From Bradyrhizobium guangdongense (GTDB lineage Bacteria > Pseudomonadota > Alphaproteobacteria > Rhizobiales > Xanthobacteraceae), in NCBI RefSeq assembly GCF_006483445.1, contig NZ_PPPT01000021.1:1-64000 (forward strand): 64,000 nt of DNA, given 5' to 3'. The position numbers were made by a program, and so were the translations under genes. A model generated the notes under the pieces. It worked only from the letters and a program-made list of their open reading frames with translations. It was not told where the DNA came from and ran no database searches. Of the stretch, positions 55,229-63,461 are shown in pieces (position 1 is the stretch's first letter; each line of letters begins with the position of its first letter).

Positions 55229-55288
55229 ATGCATATGCATCGATCTTGACGAGTACATGCAAGTGCATCTATATTGATGCAATCGCAT
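55229..55288 (+). promoter_or_regulatory. GST promoter with three ATGCA-type operators
   Basis: Three 12-base palindromic sites occur: ATGCATATGCAT (55229-55240), ATGCAAGTGCAT (55257-55268) and ATGCAATCGCAT (55277-55288). They bracket a promoter of TTGACG (55246-55251), an 18-base spacer and TATATT (55270-55275). Site 1 lies upstream of -35, site 2 in the spacer, site 3 at the start site. This layout is that of repression by a small dimeric repressor such as a MarR-type protein. Confidence 0.65.
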
Positions 55289-55311
55289 CTAACCGTCGGG
55301 ATCCTTCAGTC

Positions 55312-55989
55312 ATGGCCGCGCCGCTCAAACTAATCAGTCACAAGCTTTGCCCCTATGTGCAGCGCGCGGTGATCGCGCTCAACGAGAAGGGCGTACCGTT
55401 CGAGCGGATCGATATCGATCTCGCCAACAAGCCGGACTGGTTCCTGAAAATCTCGCCGCTCGGCAAGGTGCCGGTGCTGGTCGTGACGACCGAGCAGGGT
55501 GAGGTCGCGCTGTTCGAGAGCAACGTGATCTGCGAATACATCGAGGAGACGCAAGGCGGCGTGAAACTGCATCCCGCCGATGCGCTGAAGCGCGCCGAGC
55601 ACCGTGCCTGGATGGAGTTCGGCTCCGCGATCCTCGGCGATCTCTGGGGACTTGAGACGACGACCGACGCCGCCACGTTCGAGGCCAAGCAGCAGGCGCT
55701 TGTCGCAAAGTTTTCGCGGGTCGAAGCTGCGCTCAGCGCCGGTCCATTCTTCGCCGGTCAGGCGTTCAGCCTCGTGGACGCCGTCTTCGCGCCGATCTTC
55801 CGCTATTTCGATGTGTTCGATGATGTCGCCGAGCTCGGCATCTTCAAGGATTTTGCGAAGGTGCGTGCGTGGCGGGCTGAACTTGCGAACCGCGCGAGCG
55901 TGAAGACAGCCGTCGGCGCCGACTATCCGCAGTTGCTGCGCGCCTTCCTCGTGCGCCACGATGCGCATCTGCTGAAGCTCGCAGCGTGA
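55312..55989 (+). CDS. glutathione S-transferase
   Basis: The ATG at 55312 gives 225 residues; an in-frame TTG at 55246 lies inside the -35 box and is rejected. The thioredoxin-like N-terminal domain has KLISHKLCPYVQRAVIALNE, with a Cys at the catalytic position, and LGKVPVLVV and LFESNVICEYIEE for glutathione binding. The C-terminal helical domain has FFAGQAFSLVDAVFAPIFRY. A CPY active site suggests an Omega/Lambda-like, thiol-transferase type. Its promoter is heavily packed with repeats of one operator word. Confidence 0.9.
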   Translation: MAAPLKLISHKLCPYVQRAVIALNEKGVPFERIDIDLANKPDWFLKISPLGKVPVLVVTTEQGEVALFESNVICEYIEETQGGVKLHPADALKRAEHRAWMEFGSAILGDLWGLETTTDAATFEAKQQALVAKFSRVEAALSAGPFFAGQAFSLVDAVFAPIFRYFDVFDDVAELGIFKDFAKVRAWRAELANRASVKTAVGADYPQLLRAFLVRHDAHLLKLAA

Positions 55990-56145
55990 CGGAGTTGCTG
56001 TGGGGTGGGCAAAGCTTCCGGCCTCGCTCGAAGAGCGCGGCGGAAGCGTGCCCACCGCGTCTGCTGCAATTTTCGATAGATGGTGGGCACGCTGCGCCTT
56101 CGCTCTTCGAGCCGCGGCTTCGCTTTGCCCACCCTACCAATTCTG
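55990..56145. repeat. BIME-like nested inverted repeat
   Basis: The outer arms GGGTGGGCAAAGC (56003-56015) and GCTTTGCCCACCC (56122-56134) match exactly. Inside are GCGTGCCCACC (about 56046-56056) and GGTGGGCACGC (about 56082-56092). The structure is therefore two head-to-head copies of one palindromic unit, each with a CTCGAAGAGC-like centre. Such GTGGGCA elements are a second dispersed repeat type of Bradyrhizobium. It fills the gap between convergent genes. Confidence 0.75.
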
Positions 56146-56150
56146 AAGTT

Positions 56151-56663
56151 TCACAGCTCCGCCGCCATCTTCGTCAGCGTCGCGATCGTGTTCATGTTGC
56201 GCGCGGTGCCGGTCTTGGCAGCGGGAATGACGAGCTTTGACGTCCCCATGCCGTCGCCGTAGTGGACGTAGATCTCGCGGCGGCCGAGGCTGATCTCTTC
56301 GTCCTTCCGGCCGCGCAGAGCTGCGAGCGCGTCCGCTGGCGGCGTCTTGTCGAGGAAGATCGCAACCGTGCGGTTGGGCGCGGCCTTTGGAAACGGATTG
56401 TCCGCAAGCACCTTCGCCATCTCGGCGGCGCTGCGCACGAGCACGCCGATCGGTGCGCCGGCATAGGCGTGCAGGCGCTTCTCCAGCGCGGACTTGATGG
56501 CGGCTTCGGACTTGCGGCTGGTGAAGACCACATTGCCGCTGGCGATGTAGGTGCGCACGGCGGCAAGACCGACCTCTTCGCACATCGCCTTGAGCTCGGT
56601 CATCGGCAGCTTGCCGGTACCGCCGACATTGACGGCTCGCAGCAGGGCTACGAACGCGCCCAT
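56151..56663 (-). CDS. DUF1697 domain protein
   Basis: This 170-residue protein has the DUF1697 opening AFVALLRAVNVGGTGKLPMT, AVRTYIASGNVVFTS and YVHYGDGMGTSKLVIP. The family is widespread and of unknown function. It starts seven bases after the hydrolase stop on the same strand, so it is the second gene of a pair. Confidence 0.88.
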   Translation of the reverse strand: MGAFVALLRAVNVGGTGKLPMTELKAMCEEVGLAAVRTYIASGNVVFTSRKSEAAIKSALEKRLHAYAGAPIGVLVRSAAEMAKVLADNPFPKAAPNRTVAIFLDKTPPADALAALRGRKDEEISLGRREIYVHYGDGMGTSKLVIPAAKTGTARNMNTIATLTKMAAEL

Positions 56664-56670
56664 GACTTGA

Positions 56671-57318
56671 CTACCGCACGTTGGCGAGACGCATGTCGAG
56701 ATAGGCCGTGATGGTCTCCATCAGCGGCTCTAGCTTTGAGTCGAAGAAGTGGTTGGCGCCGGGGATGACCTGCTGGTCGATCACGATGCCCTTCTGCGTC
56801 TTCAGCTTCTCGACCAGCGTGTTGACGTCCTTCGGCGGCACCACCGCGTCCTTCTCGCCATGCACGATCAGGCCCGAGGACGGGCAGGGCGCAAGGAACG
56901 AGAAGTCGTAGAGGTTGGCGGGCGGCGCGATCGAGATAAAGCCTTCGACCTCCGGACGGCGCATCAGGAGCTGCATGCCGATCCAGGCGCCGAAGGAGAA
57001 GCCGGCAACCCAGCACGCGCGCGCCTCGGGATTGATGGTCTGCGCCCAGTCGAGCGCGGCCGCCGCGTCAGACAATTCGCCGGTGCCATGATCGAACGAG
57101 CCCTGGCTGCGGCCGACGCCACGGAAATTGAAACGCAGCACCGAGAAGCCGCGATGCGCAAACGCATAGTAGCACTGGTACACAATCTGATGATTCATCG
57201 TGCCGTGAAACTGCGGATGCGGATGCAGGATCATCGCGATCGGCGCGTTCTTCTGCTTGGCCGGGTGATAGCGGCCTTCGAGACGGCCCGCGGGGCCGGC
57301 GAAAATAACTTCGGGCAT
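56671..57318 (-). CDS. alpha/beta hydrolase
   Basis: The ATG at 57318 gives 215 residues. Features are MPEVIFAGPAGRLEGRYHPA, AMILHPHPQFHGTMNHQIVY, the nucleophile elbow WVAGFSFGAWIGMQ (GxSxG), the acid Asp in IVHGEKDAVVPP and the catalytic His in IPGANHFFDSK. This group of small conserved hydrolases has no fixed substrate. An upstream frame to 57444 lacks family sequence. It is co-transcribed with the DUF1697 gene. Confidence 0.88.
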   Translation of the reverse strand: MPEVIFAGPAGRLEGRYHPAKQKNAPIAMILHPHPQFHGTMNHQIVYQCYYAFAHRGFSVLRFNFRGVGRSQGSFDHGTGELSDAAAALDWAQTINPEARACWVAGFSFGAWIGMQLLMRRPEVEGFISIAPPANLYDFSFLAPCPSSGLIVHGEKDAVVPPKDVNTLVEKLKTQKGIVIDQQVIPGANHFFDSKLEPLMETITAYLDMRLANVR

Positions 57319-57646
57319 GGATGTCTCTTGATTGATCCCTTGAAGATGATCCTCAGCAATCAACCGATTGTTCAGGCCTCCTCGGCGGCAAGCCGATGAA
57401 GCGAATGAAGGGGGAGAGGGCGCGCCTCGCGGTGATGCGCTCAAATGCGCGCGGTGAACTGACGCGCGCGTTCTAACATGAGGCGTGGGTCAAAAAGCAA
57501 GCATCTTGAACATCGTCCAACGAGTTCAAGAGGTTAGCCGGCCACCTTGGCGTCGCAATCCGGACCGATGCAGATGGGCTGAGCGCGGCGATGCGGGCAA
57601 CCAATTGAAATCACGACGATTTAGCGGACGTGTCGGGTGGCCCGGT
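57319..57646. other. 328-base spacer without a gene
   Basis: No supported gene lies between the LytTR stop and the hydrolase start, both on the minus strand. A rightward open frame at 57485-57751 overlaps the LytTR coding end and lacks a ribosome site. The spacer should hold the hydrolase promoter, but no clear boxes were found. Confidence 0.5.
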
Positions 57647-58597
57647 TCACGCCGGTGCCGGGCGATTCCCGAACGCGGCCACCGCAGACCTGTAGCGCCG
57701 GCTGCCCCCGAGCGTCTGCCCGTTGTCGAAGGTGAGCTCAAAGTCCCCTGATGGTTTGAAGTCGACGCCGCTCACCCGGTCGAGATTGGCCAGCTTCGTA
57801 CGGTGAACGCGCGCGATGCCGAAGCGCGAGAGCTCGCTTTCGGCCAGTGCGAGCGTGCCGCGGATCAGGTGCTGGGTGCCGTCGGCGAGGCTGTATTCGA
57901 TGTAGTTGCCGGCGGAAGCGATCCAGAGAATGTCGCGCGGGGCAACGCGAATGCGGCTCGTGCCGTCCCGCAGCCAGATCAGGTCGGGGAGCTCGGATTG
58001 CTGCGCAGCGCCGGTCGGGGGCGGAACGACCGCGGCAGCCCGCTTCAGTTCACGCCGGCTTTCGAGCAGCCAGAGCGTGCCGCCGATCAAGAGGACGGCC
58101 ACGGCATCCTTGCGAAACTCGTACAGAACCGTCGCAAGCGAGAAACGGAAATCGTATTCGCCGCCGGCGAGCCAGAGCGCGAGCTTCCGGATCCAGACCA
58201 TGCCGGTGATGTGGAGAGCGGAGAACGCGACCAGGGCGACCACAGCGATCCCGGCCCGCAGGGCGAGGCTGGATGTTCCGCGCATGCGCCTGATCGCGAG
58301 CACCAGGATCGGCAGCAGCAGGAGGATGACGGCGATGCTCGATGCCTCCCAGAACAGCCGCCGGCCGACGTCGGAGCTGTCGCCGCGCCAGGCGGCGTCC
58401 TGCGCGCCGGAGAGCGCATTCACGATTCCGATGGCGAGCGCGACGACCGCGATCGCGGCCAATGGCGTCCAGTCGCCGCCGATCCCCCAAAGGCCACCGC
58501 TCGTCCCAGCGACCGGCGTTTCGTCCCCTCGCGCCGGGGCCTGGTCCCAAACCGGCTCGACGCGCTCCGTTTGTGGGGCATTTTCGGTGTCAGCCAT
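57647..58597 (-). CDS. membrane-bound LytTR transcriptional regulator
   Basis: The ATG at 58597 gives 316 residues (a TTG two codons upstream is less likely). Four membrane helices lie at about 45-65, 85-105, 115-140 and 165-185. The C-terminal LytTR DNA-binding domain follows at about 215-310 (RIRVAPRDILWIASAGNYIE, RGTLALAESELSRFGIARVH, RTKLANLDRV, GGSRRYRSAVAAF). It has no receiver domain, so the membrane part must be the sensor. It is divergent from an acyltransferase gene with only 44 bases between start codons and probably controls that gene and itself. Confidence 0.88.
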   Translation of the reverse strand: MADTENAPQTERVEPVWDQAPARGDETPVAGTSGGLWGIGGDWTPLAAIAVVALAIGIVNALSGAQDAAWRGDSSDVGRRLFWEASSIAVILLLLPILVLAIRRMRGTSSLALRAGIAVVALVAFSALHITGMVWIRKLALWLAGGEYDFRFSLATVLYEFRKDAVAVLLIGGTLWLLESRRELKRAAAVVPPPTGAAQQSELPDLIWLRDGTSRIRVAPRDILWIASAGNYIEYSLADGTQHLIRGTLALAESELSRFGIARVHRTKLANLDRVSGVDFKPSGDFELTFDNGQTLGGSRRYRSAVAAFGNRPAPA

Positions 58598-58641
58598 GGC
58601 CAAAGAACCGTGCTTGGCGTCCCGTCAAGGAGCAGAAAACC

Positions 58642-59835
58642 ATGTCAACACCAGAGCAACTCCCGGCCTCGGAACGGCGCATCGATCTCGACTGGGTGAG
58701 GATTTTAGCCTTCGGGCTTTTGATCTTCTACCACGTCGGCATGCTCTACGTGTCCTGGGGATTTCACATCAAGAGCGACCACCGGCTGACCTGGCTCGAG
58801 CCGCTGATGCTGGTCCTCAATCCTTGGCGGCTGTCGCTCTTGTTCCTGGTTTCCGGTGTCGCCACCCGATTCATGCTGCGCAAATACGACCTAGGCGCCT
58901 TCGTCCGCTCACGCTCGGCCCGGCTCTTGATCCCCCTGGTCTTCGGCATGCTCGTGATCGTGCCGCCGCAGTCCTACCTCCAGATCGTCGAGGCTCTCGG
59001 CTATCCCGCCGGGTTCGACGACTTCTATGCCCGGCACTATCTCGCGTTCGGCGCGCAGTTCTGCCCGAACCCCTGCATCGTGCTGCCGACCTGGAACCAT
59101 CTCTGGTTCGTGGTCTATCTGTGGGTCTACACCATGGCGCTCGTCGGCGTGCTCTGGCTGTGGCCGCGGCTCGTCGATCGGTTCGGTGACAAGCTTGCGG
59201 CGCTGCTTGCAGGCCCCCGGATTCTGATCCTGCCGTGCCTGTTGTTCGCCGCCTGGCGTCTGTTCCTGTACCCGGCCTTTCCCTCGACCCATGCGCTGTT
59301 CGGCGATTGGTACAACCATGCGGACTATGCGACGGCGTTCCTGATCGGCTTCCTGCTCGCCAAACAGGACGGCATCTGGCGCGACATCGAGCGTCAGCGC
59401 TGGACCGCGCTCGCCGCCGCCGCAATCTTCTTCGCCGCGTTCATTCTGGTTCGCACCGGTCTGTTCGCGCCGTCGCCAGTGCTGAGATGGTTCGTGAGCT
59501 CGGTGTATGGTTGCTATCAGTGGCTGGCGATGGCCGCGGTGCTCGGCTTTGCGCGGCGCCATTTCGTCGCCGACGGCCCCGTGCGCCGCTACCTGACCGA
59601 CGCGATCTTTCCCTATTACATCATGCATCAGACCGCGATCATTGTGATCGCGCATGCGTTGAAGGGCGATGGTCTCTCGGCCGGAAGCGAAGGCTTCATC
59701 GTGATTGCCGGCACTGCGCTCACCTGCGTCGTCACCTATGAGGTCGTACGGCGGATCGCCTGGCTGCGGCCGTTGTTTGGACTGCGGTGGGAGCCGGGCC
59801 GCTCCGCCGGAATGGTGCAGCGGCAGCACGCATGA
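58642..59835 (+). CDS. membrane acyltransferase (acyltransferase_3 family)
   Basis: From the ATG at 58642 (AAGGAG upstream) the product has 397 residues with about ten membrane helices. It begins with the family pattern RIDLDWVRILAFGLLIFYHV (the conserved His is in this helix), then LFLVSGVATRFMLRK and, late, DAIFPYYIMHQTAIIVIAHA. Such proteins O-acylate membrane or surface sugars. The LytTR protein next to it is the likely regulator. Confidence 0.88.
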   Translation: MSTPEQLPASERRIDLDWVRILAFGLLIFYHVGMLYVSWGFHIKSDHRLTWLEPLMLVLNPWRLSLLFLVSGVATRFMLRKYDLGAFVRSRSARLLIPLVFGMLVIVPPQSYLQIVEALGYPAGFDDFYARHYLAFGAQFCPNPCIVLPTWNHLWFVVYLWVYTMALVGVLWLWPRLVDRFGDKLAALLAGPRILILPCLLFAAWRLFLYPAFPSTHALFGDWYNHADYATAFLIGFLLAKQDGIWRDIERQRWTALAAAAIFFAAFILVRTGLFAPSPVLRWFVSSVYGCYQWLAMAAVLGFARRHFVADGPVRRYLTDAIFPYYIMHQTAIIVIAHALKGDGLSAGSEGFIVIAGTALTCVVTYEVVRRIAWLRPLFGLRWEPGRSAGMVQRQHA

Positions 59836-59884
59836 CGGGGGCCGTTGCGATTGGCGCGGCGGCAAAAGGTGCTAAGAGGGCCGC

Positions 59885-61024
59885 ATGCCAACCCGCGTCT
59901 ATCTCGACTGGAATGCAACCACGCCGCTACGCCAGGAGGCGCTGACGGCGATCGTCGCGGCCTATGAGCTCGTCGGCAATCCCTCCTCGGTCCACGCCGA
60001 GGGCCGCGAGGCGCGGCGGTTGGTCGAGGACGCGCGGGCGGCACTGGCAGGCGCGGTCGGTGCCTTGCCGCGGAACGTCGTCTTCACCTCGGCCGGAACC
60101 GAGGCCAATGCGCTGGCGCTGTCGCCGGGTCTGCGGCGGGGCGCGGGCGCTCCCGTAGAGCGGTTGCTGGTGTCGGCCATCGAGCACGCCTCGGTGTTGG
60201 CAGGCGGTCGATTCCCCACGGCGTCCATCAGCCAGATCAAGGTGACGCCGGCCGGGGTCGTCGACCTCGACCACCTCAGGGCGCTCCTTGCCTCCGGACC
60301 GCCGGCGCTGGTGTCGATCATGGCGGCCAACAACGAGACCGGCGCTCTTCAACCCGTTTCTGAAGCGGCGGGGATCGTGCATGAGGCGGGGGGCCTCCTG
60401 CATGTCGACGCGATCCAGGCGTTGGGCAAGATTCCCTTCGATATCAAAGCTATAGCTGCCGATCTTGCGACCTTCTCTGCGCACAAGATCGGTGGCCCCA
60501 AGGGTATCGGCGCACTGGTCGTGGCGGAGGGCGTGGCGGGACTGGAACCGCAGCTTCGCGGCGGCGGCCAGGAACTCGGCCGCCGTGCAGGGACCGAGAA
60601 CGTCGCCGGGATTGCCGGCTTTGGCGCGGCCGTTCGGGTCGCGATTGAGGCTCTGGCGGAGGATGCGGCTCGGCTGGCAACGCTCAGGAATCGTTTGGAA
60701 AATGGGCTGCGTGAGGTCGCCGGCGCTACGGTGTTTTCAGATGCGGCGGAACGGTTGCCAAATACCGTCCTGTTCACGGCACCCGGCCTGAAGGCCGAGA
60801 CGGCCGTGATTGGCTTCGATCTGGAGGGCATCGCGGTGTCCTCAGGCTCGGCCTGTTCCTCCGGAAAAGTCCAGCCGTCTCATGTGCTCATCGCCATGGG
60901 GCTGGACCCCCAAACGGCCCAGGGAGCGGTGCGCCTCAGTCTGGGCTGGTCCACGCAGGAAGGGGACATCAATCGGGCCCTGGAGGCTTGGCGGAAGCTT
61001 GGTAATACCCTACTTAAGGGATGA
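59885..61024 (+). CDS. cysteine desulfurase (NifS/IscS-type)
   Basis: The 379-residue PLP enzyme releases sulfur from Cys as a persulfide for Fe-S cluster assembly. Motifs: VYLDWNATTPLRQEALTAI, FTSAGTEANALAL, HVDAIQALGKIPFD, PLP-Lys201 in FSAHKIGGPKGIG and catalytic Cys324 in SSGSACSSGKVQPSH. The extended Cys loop marks the group I (NifS/IscS) branch, not SufS. It lies 113 bases before sufB, and alphaproteobacterial suf operons often carry such a gene at this place. Confidence 0.93.
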   Translation: MPTRVYLDWNATTPLRQEALTAIVAAYELVGNPSSVHAEGREARRLVEDARAALAGAVGALPRNVVFTSAGTEANALALSPGLRRGAGAPVERLLVSAIEHASVLAGGRFPTASISQIKVTPAGVVDLDHLRALLASGPPALVSIMAANNETGALQPVSEAAGIVHEAGGLLHVDAIQALGKIPFDIKAIAADLATFSAHKIGGPKGIGALVVAEGVAGLEPQLRGGGQELGRRAGTENVAGIAGFGAAVRVAIEALAEDAARLATLRNRLENGLREVAGATVFSDAAERLPNTVLFTAPGLKAETAVIGFDLEGIAVSSGSACSSGKVQPSHVLIAMGLDPQTAQGAVRLSLGWSTQEGDINRALEAWRKLGNTLLKG

Positions 61025-61033
61025 GCGATGAAA

Positions 61034-61060
61034 CACGCCCAGAATGGTTCTAAGGGCGTG
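61034..61060 (+). promoter_or_regulatory. candidate iron-control element and hairpin before sufB
   Basis: CCCAGAA-TGG-TTCTAAG (61038-61054) resembles the Irr-binding ICE palindrome TTTAGAA-N3-TTCTAAA, with 4/7 and 6/7 matches in the two halves. The same bases lie in the loop region of a CACGCCC/GGGCGTG stem (61034-61040, 61054-61060). It lies ten bases past the desulfurase stop and about 80 before the sufB start. Confidence 0.4.
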
Positions 61061-61137
61061 CGTTCCGCGAAAAAACATCGTAGAAGTCGTTCGAGTTTGA
61101 TCCACCGCGGTCCTTGAAACCGCGAGCGGAGGAATGG

Positions 61138-62634
61138 ATGCCAGCCGTACAAGAGACGGTCGAGCGCGTGAAGCGTATCGACGTCGACCAGTATCGTTAT
61201 GGGTTTGAGACCCTGATCGAGTCCGACAAGGCCCCCAAGGGGTTGTCGGAAGAGACCGTCAAGTTCATCTCTGCGAAGAAGAACGAACCCGCCTGGATGC
61301 TCCAGTGGCGGCTCGAAGCCTATCGCCGCTGGCTGACCATGACGGAACCGACCTGGGCCCGCGTCGACTATCCCAAGATCGACTTCCAGGACCTCTATTA
61401 CTATTCGGCGCCGAAGCCGAAGAAGACGGTCACCTCTCTCGACGAGATCGATCCGGAGATTCTCAAGACCTACGAGAAGCTTGGCATTCCCCTGCGCGAA
61501 GTCGCGATGCTCGAAGGGGTCGAGCCCAAGCCCGGCGAGGAGGATCCTAACCGGCGCAAGATCGCCGTCGATGCGGTTTTCGACTCGGTCTCGGTTGCGA
61601 CCACCTTCAAGGCCGAGCTGAAGAAGGCCGGCGTGATCTTCATGCCGATCTCGGAAGCCATCCGCGAACATCCCGAGCTGGTGCAAAAATATCTCGGCTC
61701 CGTGGTGCCGACCTCCGACAATTTCTATGCGACGCTGAACTCGGCGGTATTCTCCGACGGCTCGTTCGTCTACGTGCCGCCGGGCGTGCGCTGCCCGATG
61801 GAGCTGTCGACCTATTTCCGCATCAACGAGCGCAACACCGGCCAGTTCGAGCGCACGCTGATCATCGCCGACAAGGGTTCCTACGTCAGCTATCTCGAAG
61901 GCTGCACCGCGCCGCAGCGCGACGAGAACCAGTTGCACGCCGCCGTCGTCGAGCTCGTCGCGCACGATGACGCCGAGATCAAATATTCGACGGTGCAGAA
62001 CTGGTACCCCGGCAATTCGGAAGGAAAGGGCGGCATTTATAATTTCGTCACCAAGCGTGGCGACTGCCGCGGCAACAATTCCAAGATCTCCTGGACCCAG
62101 GTCGAAACGGGTTCGGCGATCACGTGGAAGTATCCGAGCTGCATTCTGCGTGGCGATAATTCGCGCGGCGAGTTCTATTCGATCGCGATCTCGAACGGTT
62201 TTCAGCAGGTCGATAGCGGCACCAAGATGATCCATCTCGGCAAGAACACGACGAGCCGGATCATCTCCAAGGGCATCGCCGCCGGCAAATCGCAAAACAC
62301 CTATCGCGGTCTCGTCACCGCGCATCGCAAGGCGACCGGCGCGCGCAACTTCACCGCCTGCGATTCGCTCCTGATCGGCGACAAATGCGGCGCGCACACC
62401 GTGCCGTACATCGAGGCCAAGAATTCTTCGGCGACGTTCGAGCACGAGGCGACGACCTCGAAAATCTCCGAGGACGTGCTGTTCTATTGCATCCAGCGCG
62501 GCCTGTCCCAGGAAGAAGCCGTCGGCCTCGTCGTCAACGGCTTTGTGAAGGACGTGCTGCAGCAACTGCCGATGGAGTTCGCGGTGGAAGCGCAGAAGCT
62601 GATCTCGATCTCGCTGGAAGGGTCGGTCGGCTGA
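61138..62634 (+). CDS. sufB: Fe-S cluster assembly scaffold SufB
   Basis: The ATG at 61138 has AGCGGAGGA upstream and gives 498 residues; a TTG at 61114 is less likely. Characteristic SufB text includes [18 protein letters not shown], the beta-helix core with [40 protein letters not shown] and [21 protein letters not shown] [19 protein letters not shown]. SufB with SufC and SufD forms the scaffold on which clusters are built under iron or oxidative stress. Confidence 0.96.
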   Translation: MPAVQETVERVKRIDVDQYRYGFETLIESDKAPKGLSEETVKFISAKKNEPAWMLQWRLEAYRRWLTMTEPTWARVDYPKIDFQDLYYYSAPKPKKTVTSLDEIDPEILKTYEKLGIPLREVAMLEGVEPKPGEEDPNRRKIAVDAVFDSVSVATTFKAELKKAGVIFMPISEAIREHPELVQKYLGSVVPTSDNFYATLNSAVFSDGSFVYVPPGVRCPMELSTYFRINERNTGQFERTLIIADKGSYVSYLEGCTAPQRDENQLHAAVVELVAHDDAEIKYSTVQNWYPGNSEGKGGIYNFVTKRGDCRGNNSKISWTQVETGSAITWKYPSCILRGDNSRGEFYSIAISNGFQQVDSGTKMIHLGKNTTSRIISKGIAAGKSQNTYRGLVTAHRKATGARNFTACDSLLIGDKCGAHTVPYIEAKNSSATFEHEATTSKISEDVLFYCIQRGLSQEEAVGLVVNGFVKDVLQQLPMEFAVEAQKLISISLEGSVG

Positions 62635-62695
62635 TTGCCGACCCTCGCGGCGCGCCTCTGGCGCCCCCTGTCATTTGAATAGACTGGAACCAAAG

Positions 62696-63448
62696 ATGCC
62701 ATTGCTTGAAGTGAAAGACCTGAAAGTCCGTGTTGAGGAGCGCGAGATTCTCCACGGGCTGACGCTGACCGTGAACGAGGGTGAGGTGCACGCGATCATG
62801 GGGCCGAACGGCTCCGGCAAGTCGACGCTCTCGCACGTCATCGCCGGCAAGCCCGGCTATGAGGTCACCGACGGCCAGATCCTGTTCAGGGGCGAGGACC
62901 TCCTGGAGATGTCGCCGGACGAGCGCGCCGCCAAGGGCGTGTTCCTGGCGTTCCAGTATCCGGTCGAGATTCCCGGCGTCGCCACCATGACCTTCCTGCG
63001 CACCGCGCTGAACGCGCAACGCAAGGCGCGGGGCGAGAGCGAATATTCGACACCGGATTTTCTCAAGAAAGTCCGCGAAGTCTCGAAATCGCTGAACATT
63101 CCGCAGGACATGCTCAAGCGCGGCGTCAATGTCGGCTTCTCCGGCGGCGAGAAGAAGCGCAACGAGGTGCTGCAGATGGCGCTGTTCGAGCCGAGCCTGT
63201 GTATCCTCGATGAGATGGATTCCGGCCTCGACATCGATGCGCTGCGCATTGCGGCCGACGGCGTCAACGCGCTGCGTTCACCCAAGCGCGCGATGGTCGT
63301 CATCACCCACTATCAGCGGCTGCTCAACTACATCGTGCCCGACGTCGTGCACGTGATGTCGAAGGGCCGCGTCGTGAAGAGCGGCGGCAAGGATCTGGCG
63401 CTGGAGCTGGAAGCCTCCGGCTACGCCCAGTTCGAGGACGCGGCGTAA
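62696..63448 (+). CDS. sufC: Fe-S cluster assembly ATPase SufC
   Basis: The ATG at 62696 gives 250 residues, the usual length. It is an ABC-type ATPase with Walker A MGPNGSGKSTLSHVI, Q-loop FLAFQYPVEIPGV, signature FSGGEKKRNEVLQMAL, Walker B CILDEMDSGLDIDAL and switch His in VVITHYQRLL. It powers the SufBCD scaffold. It lies 61 bases after sufB. Confidence 0.97.
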   Translation: MPLLEVKDLKVRVEEREILHGLTLTVNEGEVHAIMGPNGSGKSTLSHVIAGKPGYEVTDGQILFRGEDLLEMSPDERAAKGVFLAFQYPVEIPGVATMTFLRTALNAQRKARGESEYSTPDFLKKVREVSKSLNIPQDMLKRGVNVGFSGGEKKRNEVLQMALFEPSLCILDEMDSGLDIDALRIAADGVNALRSPKRAMVVITHYQRLLNYIVPDVVHVMSKGRVVKSGGKDLALELEASGYAQFEDAA

Positions 63449-63461
63449 GGGAATTTGAGGG

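Noticed and set aside
57485..57751. 88-codon rightward open frame in the spacer after the LytTR gene
   Set aside because: It runs into the antisense of LytTR, has no ribosome site and lacks protein-like composition.
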